Part shown: positions 1-5,694 of the stretch, piece after piece
How the letters are laid out: every line of letters begins with the position of its first letter
Position numbering within the stretch: position 1 is the stretch's first letter
Source of the DNA: an uncultured Bacilli bacterium
GTDB taxonomy: Bacteria > Bacillota_I > Bacilli_A > RF39 > UBA660
Reading direction: 5' to 3'
NCBI GenBank assembly: GCA_947584105.1
Contig: CANPWK010000071.1
Span: 1 to 5,694, forward strand
DNA length: 5,694 nt
Position numbers and translations under genes: made by a program
Notes under the pieces: generated by a model
The model's input: only the letters and a program-made list of their open reading frames with translations
Told to the model about the DNA's origin: nothing
Databases searched by the model: none

Positions 1-1
1 T

Positions 2-1615
2 GAAACATATAAACCAGGTGATGTAATAACTTATAAAGATATTAAATTTTATGTAGTAGAAGATAATGGAGATTATTTAACACTTTTGAAAGCAAAACCA
101 TTAACTTGGAATGAAGTCAAGAAATATGGTAAAGACCATGTTAATAAATATAATGATCCTTTTTTGAATGAATTCAATAAATTCTATTATGATAGTGAAT
201 ATGCAACAGTTGCATACTATACGAGTGAAAATTGTAGATATATTAAAAATGAAGATTCGGACCTTACTTTAGTCAATGTTGATTGTAAAGTTAACTATAA
301 TGAATCAGATATAAAATATATAGTGGACGGTTGGAGTAATGGGTTATTAGATCAAAATGATTTAAAAGAAGTATCTATAACAATAACATATAAATATTAT
401 GATGATGACAATTCTGAAATACCAATTTCACAAGATTTTACTGATAATTACAAAGCAAGATTAATCACAAACGATGAAGTTAATAACTTTTCAAAATCAT
501 TTTCTAACAAAGGCTTAAATAATATGTTTGCAAGATTAATTAGGAGATATGATTTTTGGACAATGACGCCATGTAATGAAGATGATATTGGTAAAGAGAA
601 AATAATTTATAGTTTTCAAAATCAAAGCCATTATAATAGGTCATGGGTTGCTGATCAATCCGATACGGTACGTCCAGTAATACATTTAAAGAAAAGTGCT
701 AAATTTACTAGTCAAAAACAGACTATTACTAAAAAAACAATTAATGATAAAGAATTTAAAGTAGGAGATGTAGTTAGATATAATGGTATGGATTTTTATG
801 TTATAAAAAATTCTGATTCATCTGATAAAAATCTAACAATGATCAAAGCGGTTCCACTTACAAAGGCAGAAATAATTAGTTTAGCAGATGACTGGAATAA
901 TAAAATTACGGATCTTGTTGGAAGCTATTCAGATGATTTAACATCAGCTAATTATTCAATTGGAATGGCTATATATTATAATGATAAAGATTGTCAATCT
1001 GATTTTAATTATAAAAATGGCGAATATACTAATGTATCTGGTTGTATTAACGATTATAAAAAGTCATATGTTAAACAAATAGTGGATACTTGGAGTAACG
1101 AGAATTTAAATGGGTTAAATTTAGTAGAGGATACTCTTGGATATAAAGCAAGGTTAATAACAGTTAATGAACTTACAACAGAATTATATTATAGAGCTAG
1201 AGTTAATACTTTAAATCAACCAACAAAAGATTTAGATTATTATGCAATAACGGATGATACACCATTTACTTTAGGAGACTGTTGGACGATGACACCGAAA
1301 GAGGACTCTAATTATTTGATATATAAAATAGGATATGGAAGATTTTCGGATTATGCACATACATATAATACATCATATATTGGTACTTCATATGGATTGT
1401 ATCAAAATAATGGAAATACTATCATTTCACAAAATGTTGCTAGTTATGGATCCGTTTGCCCAGTAATTACTATTAGCAAATCAGAAAGTACGAAAGTAAA
1501 TATCCCAAATACTTTGCTTAATAATCCAGTATTTATAGTAGTAGTTGGAATTATCTTAATAGTTGTAGCTATTATTACCATAAGTTTAGTAATAAAAAGA
1601 AAATGTTCACAATAA
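2..1615 (+). CDS. Membrane-anchored protein with two DUF6273-like repeats (5' end outside window)
   Basis: The frame is open to the left edge, giving 537 visible residues. A TTG at 86 is the first start-like codon, but the 28 codons before it encode the opening of the first repeat (KPGDVITY...FYVV). That matches the opening of the second repeat (KVGDVVRY...FYVI), so 86 is not the real start. Two diverged units are visible: residues about 4-230 and 251-493. Each has a GDV-x-Y-x(4)-FYV opening, then IVD-x-WSN (107-112; 360-365), YKARLIT (150-156; 381-387), WTMTP (186-190; 428-432) and a closing PVI strand (RPVIHLK at 224-230; CPVITISK at 486-493). The order and the closing W-x-x-x-P and (R)PVI elements resemble DUF6273-type domains of Bacillota surface proteins; this is recognition by pattern only. 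Residues 509-531 are a hydrophobic transmembrane segment followed by KRKCSQ. That suggests an outside-facing protein anchored at its C-terminus; a signal peptide would lie outside the window. Function is unknown. Confidence 0.8.
   Translation, partial: ETYKPGDVITYKDIKFYVVEDNGDYLTLLKAKPLTWNEVKKYGKDHVNKYNDPFLNEFNKFYYDSEYATVAYYTSENCRYIKNEDSDLTLVNVDCKVNYNESDIKYIVDGWSNGLLDQNDLKEVSITITYKYYDDDNSEIPISQDFTDNYKARLITNDEVNNFSKSFSNKGLNNMFARLIRRYDFWTMTPCNEDDIGKEKIIYSFQNQSHYNRSWVADQSDTVRPVIHLKKSAKFTSQKQTITKKTINDKEFKVGDVVRYNGMDFYVIKNSDSSDKNLTMIKAVPLTKAEIISLADDWNNKITDLVGSYSDDLTSANYSIGMAIYYNDKDCQSDFNYKNGEYTNVSGCINDYKKSYVKQIVDTWSNENLNGLNLVEDTLGYKARLITVNELTTELYYRARVNTLNQPTKDLDYYAITDDTPFTLGDCWTMTPKEDSNYLIYKIGYGRFSDYAHTYNTSYIGTSYGLYQNNGNTIISQNVASYGSVCPVITISKSESTKVNIPNTLLNNPVFIVVVGIILIVVAIITISLVIKRKCSQ
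11..691 (+). repeat. Protein repeat unit 1 (DUF6273-like)
   Basis: This is the first of two homologous domains in the left-edge protein, covering residues about 4-230. It runs from the KPGDVITY opening to the RPVIHLKK closing strand. It aligns with the unit at 752-1480 through FYV, PLT, IVD-x-WSN, YKARLIT and WTMTP. The copies are diverged at DNA level, so this is an old duplication and not a recent tandem repeat. Domain edges are approximate. Confidence 0.75.
752..1480 (+). repeat. Protein repeat unit 2 (DUF6273-like)
   Basis: This is the second homologous domain, residues about 251-493, from FKVGDVVRY to the CPVITISK closing strand. The closing RPVI of unit 1 is CPVI here. Spacing between matching motifs in the two units varies (about 231 to 253 residues), showing indels between them. 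A lysine/threonine-rich linker (residues about 231-250) separates the units. Confidence 0.75.
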
Positions 1616-1633
1616 TTTTGTGGATATTTTTTT
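1601..1633 (+). terminator. Intrinsic terminator spanning the stop codon of the surface protein gene
   Basis: AAATGTTCACAA (1601-1612) pairs with TTGTGGATATTT (1618-1629) as a 12-bp stem with two G-T wobbles. The loop is TAATT, and T residues run on to 1633. The TAA stop (1613-1615) is in the loop. The stem is AT-rich, so it is moderate in strength, but the position and T-tract fit Rho-independent termination and separate this gene from rel. Confidence 0.6.
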
Positions 1634-1677
1634 GTATACTATGAATCATATACATTATTTTAATTGTTTTTAATTTG

Positions 1678-1686
1678 TGATATAAT
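1678..1686 (+). promoter_or_regulatory. Predicted extended -10 promoter for rel-dtd-permease
   Basis: TGATATAAT at 1678-1686 is a perfect TATAAT with the TGn extension. No good -35 is seen at the proper distance: TTTTAA at 1658-1663 has 17-nt spacing but matches only three consensus bases. An extended -10 can compensate for that. The expected transcription start near 1692-1694 leaves only about 10 nt before the rel ATG. Confidence 0.5.
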
Positions 1687-1692
1687 TTATAT

Positions 1693-1698
1693 AGGTGA
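1693..1698 (+). promoter_or_regulatory. Ribosome binding site fixing the rel start
   Basis: AGGTGA, the 3' half of the AAGGAGGTGA consensus, lies 4 nt before ATG 1703. An upstream in-frame TTG at 1664 has no such site, and the extra 13 residues it would add overlap the predicted promoter. ATG 1703 is therefore the start. Confidence 0.7.
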
Positions 1699-1702
1699 TT
1701 TT

Positions 1703-3841
1703 ATGAACAAAGATAATCCTCAAATTACTATAGATGATATTATTAATAATATTAAATACATAGATAATCAAGAAGAAGTAGAAAAAATTAAGAAAGCATA
1801 TAAGTTTGCTTTAAATATTCATAAAAATCAAAAACGATTAACAGGTGATGATTATATAAAGCATCCTCTAAATGTAGCTAATATTTTATCTACAATTAAT
1901 GCTGATGCGGAAACGATTATTGCCGCATTATTGCATGATACAATATCTGTTGGGAATGCTAATATAGAAGATATAGAATCTAAATTTGGCAAAGAAGTAG
2001 CATCTTTAGTATCAGGTGTTACTAAAATTAATAAGTTAAATTATAACAATACAACAGAGGCAACTATTAATAATCATAGAAAAATATTAGTAGGACTTAC
2101 CGAAGATGTCAGAGTTATATTTATAAAACTTGCAGATAGATTGCATAATATGAGAACAATGGGAGTTTTGCAAGCAGAAAAACAAAAAGAAAATGCTAAT
2201 GAAACATTAGAAATATTAATACCAATTGCCCATCGTTTAGGTATTAATCAAATAAAAAGTGAATTAGAAGATTTATCATTGCGATATTTAAAGCCAGATG
2301 TATATTTCTCAATTGTTGAGCGATTAAATAAATCCAAAAATGAGCGTAATAAATATGTACAAGAAATGATGGATAATGTTTCTATTTTACTTAATGAACA
2401 CAATATTAAACATGAAATAATAGGTAGAGCTAAAAGTATTTATAGTATTTATAAAAAATTAGATAAAGGAAAAAGATTTAGTGATATTTATGATTTGTTA
2501 GCATTACGTGTATTTGTTGATACTGTTTCTGATTGTTATCAGGCTATGGGATTAATTCATTCTAAATATCGTCCTGTGCCTAAACGCTTTAAAGATTATA
2601 TAGCAATGCCTAAAAGTAATATGTACCAATCTTTACATACAACAGTTTTTGGACCTGATGGTAACTTCTTTGAGATTCAAATTAGAACTTACGAGATGGA
2701 TGAAATAGCTGAAAGGGGAATAGCTTCCCATTGGTCATATAAAGAAAAAGGTAAAAATTTAATGAAAGGTATGGAAGATAAATTACAGTTTTTTCGATCT
2801 GTTATGGAAATAAAGGATTCTAATGAAGAAGATATGAAAAATATAACAGAGGCATTAAAAAATACTGTATATATATATACTCCTAAGGGTGATGTAATAG
2901 AACTTCCATATGGATCAACACCAATAGATTTTGCTTATCGTATTCACAGTAAAGTAGGAGATTCTATGATCGGTGCTATTGTTAATGAAACGATTGTGCC
3001 TCTTGATTATATATTGCAAGATAATGATGTTGTCAAAATTAATACAAGTAATAATTCACAAGGACCTTCTAAAAACTGGATTGATATGGCATATACAAAT
3101 CAAGCTAAGAATAAAATTAGATCATTTTTTAACAAAATTGATAAAAGTGAGTATTTAAAAATAGGGGAAGAATTATTAAATAAAGAATTACGTAAAAGAA
3201 AATTACCAATATCGGAATTTATTATTGATGAAAATATAGAAAAAATTTTAAGTGAGTTGCATTTAGCTCATGTTAACGATTTATACATTAATATTGGTAA
3301 TGGTAAGTTCACACCATTGCAAGTAATTAATATTATTACTAAAGAGGATATAAATAAAGAAGAGACAATATTAAACCGGATTACTGATAGTAATGAAAGT
3401 AGTCATAATGGAGATATTATTGTGGCTGGGATAGACAATATTAAAATAAATCTTGCTAAATGTTGTAATCCTATTCCTGGAGATGATATAGTGGGATTTA
3501 TTCAAAATGGTATTGGTGTAAATGTTCATAGAAAAATATGCCCAAATATATCTCAAGTTACTGAGAAATTAATTAATGTAAATTGGAACGATAATATTAT
3601 AGATAAATATTCAACGCATATAATTGTTTATACCGATAGTACTAAAGATTTAATTTTAAATATAGTATCGAGTGCTAAAAATAATGGAATTAGTATAAAA
3701 AGTATCAATACTAATAAGAATAGTCTAAAAAATATTTATGACCTGAAATTATCTGTAAAGGACGTTGATAATTTAAATAAGTATATGAATCAAATTAATC
3801 AAATGACTGAAGTAATTAATGTTGAAAGAGTAATAAAATGA
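1703..3841 (+). CDS. rel: Long RelA/SpoT homolog, (p)ppGpp synthetase with degenerate hydrolase motif
   Basis: At 712 residues this is full length for the ribosome-associated Rel family, which makes (p)ppGpp from ATP and GDP/GTP in the stringent response. Domains in order: HD hydrolase (about 25-200), synthetase (about 235-345), TGS (387-449), helical region, zinc-finger/CC domain (about 570-620, with CC at 587-588, H609 and C613), and C-terminal ACT/RRM (about 635-712). The synthetase looks intact: GRAK at 241-244, D264 in IYDLLALR, the RFKD motif (295-298) typical of the Rel/SpoT type and not EXDD RelA, MYQSLHTT (307-314), and E324 in FEIQIRT. In the HD domain, R45, H54, H78, D79, D145 and N149 are kept. 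The catalytic HDxxED, however, reads HDTISV (78-83), so hydrolysis is probably lost or weak. It heads the operon with dtd; its TGA stop overlaps the dtd ATG by 4 nt. Family assignment is certain; the loss of hydrolase is inference. Confidence 0.97.
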   Translation: MNKDNPQITIDDIINNIKYIDNQEEVEKIKKAYKFALNIHKNQKRLTGDDYIKHPLNVANILSTINADAETIIAALLHDTISVGNANIEDIESKFGKEVASLVSGVTKINKLNYNNTTEATINNHRKILVGLTEDVRVIFIKLADRLHNMRTMGVLQAEKQKENANETLEILIPIAHRLGINQIKSELEDLSLRYLKPDVYFSIVERLNKSKNERNKYVQEMMDNVSILLNEHNIKHEIIGRAKSIYSIYKKLDKGKRFSDIYDLLALRVFVDTVSDCYQAMGLIHSKYRPVPKRFKDYIAMPKSNMYQSLHTTVFGPDGNFFEIQIRTYEMDEIAERGIASHWSYKEKGKNLMKGMEDKLQFFRSVMEIKDSNEEDMKNITEALKNTVYIYTPKGDVIELPYGSTPIDFAYRIHSKVGDSMIGAIVNETIVPLDYILQDNDVVKINTSNNSQGPSKNWIDMAYTNQAKNKIRSFFNKIDKSEYLKIGEELLNKELRKRKLPISEFIIDENIEKILSELHLAHVNDLYINIGNGKFTPLQVINIITKEDINKEETILNRITDSNESSHNGDIIVAGIDNIKINLAKCCNPIPGDDIVGFIQNGIGVNVHRKICPNISQVTEKLINVNWNDNIIDKYSTHIIVYTDSTKDLILNIVSSAKNNGISIKSINTNKNSLKNIYDLKLSVKDVDNLNKYMNQINQMTEVINVERVIK
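1934..1951 (+). other. Degenerate HDxxED hydrolase motif in Rel
   Basis: The codons encode H78-D79-T80-I81-S82-V83 where bifunctional Rel proteins have HDxxED. The flanks (AALLHD before, IEDIESKFG after) align with the family without gaps, so this is substitution and not a frameshift or deletion. The Glu-Asp pair is known to be needed for (p)ppGpp hydrolysis in streptococcal Rel. Confidence 0.85.
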
Positions 3842-4278
3842 AAGTAATTGTTCAAAGAAGTTTAAAGTCGCAAGTAGTTGTTGATAATAATTTAGTGGGT
3901 AGTATTGACCGGGGATTAGTATTATTGGTTGGATTTAAAAGCGATGATACAATCGATGATGTAGATTATATAGTTAAGAAAATTGTTAATTTGCGTATTT
4001 TTGATGATGAAAATCATATTATGAATAAATCTATTATTGATGTTGGAGGAAGCATTTTAAGTGTTTCACAATTTACTTTATATGCTAATACTAAAAAAGG
4101 AAATAGACCTAGTTATTTTAATGCTATGTCAGGGGATAATGCTTTAAAATTATACAACATATTTAATGATAAGCTTAGAAAATATATAGATGTTCAAACT
4201 GGAAGTTTTGGTAATGATATGTGTGTAACTATAACTAATGATGGACCAGTTACAATAATATTAGAAAGTAGGGATTAA
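3838..4278 (+). CDS. dtd: D-aminoacyl-tRNA deacylase
   Basis: This 146-residue cytoplasmic homodimeric enzyme hydrolyses D-aminoacyl-tRNA, recycling mischarged tRNA and keeping D-amino acids (and Gly-tRNA-Ala) out of translation. The length is standard. The start MKVIVQR matches the family's M-x-x-V-x-QR opening. The active-site motif SQFTLYA is at 77-83 with the conserved Thr80, and the cross-dimer Gly-cisPro motif is NDGPVT at 134-139 (G136-P137). KGNRPSY (87-93) and GSFGNDM (122-128) are also family landmarks. ATG 3838 overlaps the rel TGA by 4 nt (ATGA), which suggests translational coupling; GAAAGAG at 3824-3830 is a weak ribosome binding site. The rel-dtd order is common in Bacillota. 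No key residue is missing. Confidence 0.96.
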   Translation: MKVIVQRSLKSQVVVDNNLVGSIDRGLVLLVGFKSDDTIDDVDYIVKKIVNLRIFDDENHIMNKSIIDVGGSILSVSQFTLYANTKKGNRPSYFNAMSGDNALKLYNIFNDKLRKYIDVQTGSFGNDMCVTITNDGPVTIILESRD

Positions 4279-5352
4279 ATGAGTAAAAAAATTAATTATA
4301 AGTTAGTAAATTTAGCTTTGATAGTAATAACAATATTTTTCCTTTATAAAACAGGAAATTTATGGATGGGTGTAACAAATAAAATAATTGGAATATTAAT
4401 GCCGTTCTTATTTGCTTTTGCTTTTGCGTATGCTTTTTATCCATTTTTACAGTTTTTAGAAAAAAAGAAAATTCCTAAGGGAATTGGGGTTTTTATAATA
4501 GTATTGTTGCTTTTACTTTTAATAGCATTTTTGATATATGTAATATCAACAGTTTTAGTTAGTCAATTAACTAGTTTATTTAATAGTATTTTAGCATTTA
4601 TAGGTAAAATGTCTGATTTAAAATTAAGTTCGGATATTAATTTCAGTGGTTTAGAAAATAGCTTACAAGATATATTTAAAAATATTTTAGCAAGTATAGG
4701 TAATTATGTTTCTAATGGTACTATTCATTTAGTTAATTCATCTCTAAATATTATGTCTCAATTTTTAATAGGAGCAGCAGCATTTGTATATTTATTAATT
4801 GATATGGATAGAATTAGATCAAACATTAGAAAATTTTTTAAAAAACGTAAACAAAAAACATTTGATTATATTAAATCATTAGATACACAAATGAAGAAAT
4901 ATCTAACTGGTTTAGTAATTGTTATGTTTATTTCAGTTATTGAATACAGTTTGGCTTATTCTATAATAGGTCATCCTGATGCTTTATTATTGGGATTTTT
5001 AGCAGGTATTGCTAATTTTATACCATATTTTGGTGGTATGCTTATGAATGTTGTTGCAGCTATAACTGCTTTTGTAATAAGTCCATCTTTATTTATTAAA
5101 ACGTTAATAGTATTTACAGTATTATCATTTGTTGATAGTTATGTTATAAATGCTAATGTATATGGAAAAACAAACTCTATTCATCCATTATTAGTTATAT
5201 TTTCAGTATTTGCAGGAAGTGCATTATTTGGAATTATGGGTATATTTATTTCCTTCCCATTAGCTATAATAATTGTTACAACATATAAATTTTATAAAGA
5301 AGATATTTTTGAAAATATAAAAGAAAGTACTAAACGATTATCAGATAAATAA
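4279..5352 (+). CDS. AI-2E/PerM-family transporter-like membrane protein
   Basis: A 357-residue integral membrane protein of the AI-2E transporter (UPF0118, PerM/YtvI-like) family. Hydrophobic segments lie at about 9-25, 35-57, 68-95, 155-176, 209-229, 232-266, 271-290 and 302-335. A more polar, presumably extracytoplasmic stretch (about 96-150) separates the third and fourth. Family landmarks are YLLIDMDRIR (171-180), NFIPYFGG (246-253), IHPLLV (301-306) and LFGIMGIFISFP (316-327). The name derives from one E. coli AI-2 exporter; other members are reported to act in Na+/H+ transport or have unknown substrates, so no substrate is claimed. The ATG follows directly on the dtd TAA, with AGTAGGG just upstream as a ribosome binding site. 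It is therefore the last gene of the rel operon. Transcription probably ends at the hairpin near 5408-5432. Confidence 0.9.
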   Translation: MSKKINYKLVNLALIVITIFFLYKTGNLWMGVTNKIIGILMPFLFAFAFAYAFYPFLQFLEKKKIPKGIGVFIIVLLLLLLIAFLIYVISTVLVSQLTSLFNSILAFIGKMSDLKLSSDINFSGLENSLQDIFKNILASIGNYVSNGTIHLVNSSLNIMSQFLIGAAAFVYLLIDMDRIRSNIRKFFKKRKQKTFDYIKSLDTQMKKYLTGLVIVMFISVIEYSLAYSIIGHPDALLLGFLAGIANFIPYFGGMLMNVVAAITAFVISPSLFIKTLIVFTVLSFVDSYVINANVYGKTNSIHPLLVIFSVFAGSALFGIMGIFISFPLAIIIVTTYKFYKEDIFENIKESTKRLSDK

Positions 5353-5399
5353 ATTTATAAATTATAATATTAAAAGCTGAATGCTTAATAACAAAATAT

Positions 5400-5440
5400 A
5401 AAAAAATAGTTTGCAATTTATTCTTGCAAACTGTTTTTTA
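5400..5440. terminator. Bidirectional intrinsic terminator between convergent genes
   Basis: AGTTTGCAA (5408-5416) and TTGCAAACT (5424-5432) form a perfect 9-bp stem with a 7-nt loop. The stem is extended by a T-G wobble and A-tract/T-tract pairing (5401-5406 with 5434-5439). Each strand ends its hairpin with a run of T, so it can stop both the rel operon and the minus-strand gene. The minus-strand stop codon (5418-5420) is in the loop. Confidence 0.88.
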
Positions 5441-5693
5441 GTTCTTTAATTTCTGCAGTTGATAGATTTGTTAATTCAGATATTAAATTAATATCCATAT
5501 TTTTCTTTAACATATTTAAAGCGATATTTTTAGATTTATTTTCTTCTCCTTTTTTTATTCCAGTATTAATGCCTTCTTTAATGCCTTCCTTGATGCCTTG
5601 TTTAATTCCATCGTTAATTCCATCTTTATAACCGTAATGAATGTAAGTATTTTTTAACATCTCATTTTCTTCTTCATCGGTCATAAGTTTAAA
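5418..5693 (-). CDS. C-terminal part of an Rpn/PD-(D/E)XK transposase-like nuclease (5' end outside window)
   Basis: Ninety-one residues are visible and the frame is open to the right edge. A Met codon at 5684-5682 has in-frame codons (Phe-Lys-Leu) before it and no ribosome binding site, so it is probably internal. After an acidic start come eight glycines spaced every four residues (GxxxG series, 5633-5547). A closing segment follows, with IALNMLKKNMDINLISELTNLS in two halves about residues 54-75 and AEIKEL (77-82), counting from that Met. This glycine series plus a short helical tail of the form 'IA..ML......I...T.LS..EI..L' is typical of the C-terminus of Rpn-family recombination-promoting nucleases (putative transposases), common in multiple copies in gut Bacillota. 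The nuclease domain itself would lie outside the window, so activity cannot be judged. Confidence 0.7.
   Translation of the reverse strand, partial: FKLMTDEEENEMLKNTYIHYGYKDGINDGIKQGIKEGIKEGINTGIKKGEENKSKNIALNMLKKNMDINLISELTNLSTAEIKELKNSLQE
5547..5633 (-). repeat. 12-nt imperfect tandem repeats encoding a GIxxG series
   Basis: About seven 4-residue units (pattern G-I/Y-K/N-x) give glycines at every fourth residue. The DNA units are 12 nt (for example GGCATTAAAGAA and GGCATCAAGGAA on the minus strand), similar but not identical. Such in-frame units can change in number without breaking the frame. Confidence 0.8.
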
Positions 5694-5694
5694 A

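Noticed and set aside
1664..1702. TTG upstream start extending rel by 13 residues
   Set aside because: It has no ribosome binding site, overlaps the predicted -10 element, and the added residues (hydrophobic) are unlike Rel N-termini. ATG 1703 has AGGTGA at good spacing.
2867..2880. GTATATATATATAC palindrome / TA dinucleotide run inside rel, a possible slippage (phase-variation) site
   Set aside because: Six TA units are short for slippage, the frame is intact, and the codons encode the conserved VYIYTP start of the TGS domain. Codon choice in an AT-rich gene explains it.
2973..3158. 61-codon open frame on the + strand inside rel
   Set aside because: It lies wholly within the TGS and following region of rel in another frame. 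It has no ribosome binding site, and the rel frame is clearly the conserved one.
3371..3556. 61-codon open frame on the - strand inside rel
   Set aside because: It is antisense to the conserved zinc-finger/CC region of rel and resembles no family I know. It is a chance frame in AT-rich coding DNA.
3839..3841. TGA at the end of rel as a tryptophan codon (mycoplasma code)
   Set aside because: Trp is TGG in the genes of this window and no TGA occurs in frame within them. Reading through would add only two residues before an in-frame TAA at 3845-3847. The standard code fits.
5353..5399. AAGC-TGAAT-GCTT mini-hairpin at 5374-5386 after the permease gene
   Set aside because: It has only 4 bp of stem and no T-tract; the strong hairpin at 5408-5432 is the better terminator. 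I see nothing else in this gap.

Overview
The window is a very AT-rich chromosomal stretch (by eye roughly a quarter G+C) that reads as a low-GC Gram-positive, Bacilli-related bacterium. It could belong to one of the uncultured gut lineages near Erysipelotrichales, RF39 or Acholeplasma. The evidence is the rel-dtd gene order, the AGGTGA-type ribosome binding site and the strong AT codon bias. Tryptophan is encoded by TGG, the long genes contain no in-frame TGA, and rel ends in TGA. The standard bacterial code (table 11) therefore applies, not the Mycoplasma/Spiroplasma code. The organism assignment is inference from these traits only.

Layout. (1) Positions 2-1615, + strand: the 3' part of a gene open at the left edge. 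It encodes a large, probably extracytoplasmic protein with two diverged copies of a DUF6273-like domain and a single C-terminal membrane anchor. Its stop codon lies in the loop of a likely intrinsic terminator (1601-1633). (2) Positions 1703-5352, + strand: a tightly packed three-gene unit. It holds a full-length long RelA/SpoT homolog (rel), D-aminoacyl-tRNA deacylase (dtd, overlapping rel by 4 nt) and an AI-2E/PerM-family membrane protein (start abutting the dtd stop). A consensus extended -10 element sits just before rel. (3) Positions 5418-5693, - strand: the 3' end of a convergent gene, open at the right edge, resembling the C-terminus of Rpn/PD-(D/E)XK transposase-like nucleases. The convergent units are separated by a strong bidirectional terminator hairpin (about 5400-5440).

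How the genes work together. rel makes the stringent-response alarmone (p)ppGpp on ribosomes under amino-acid starvation. dtd removes D-amino acids from mischarged tRNAs. The two are commonly adjacent in Bacillota, so both act around tRNA charging and translation quality. The permease is probably a co-transcribed passenger or envelope function.

The most notable point is in Rel. The hydrolase motif HDxxED reads HDTISV at residues 78-83, while the metal-binding residues and the whole synthetase domain are intact. This predicts an alarmone synthetase with lost or badly weakened (p)ppGpp hydrolase activity, so the organism would need another hydrolase. I found no CRISPR array, tRNA, rRNA or insertion sequence end, and no clearly new multi-gene system.
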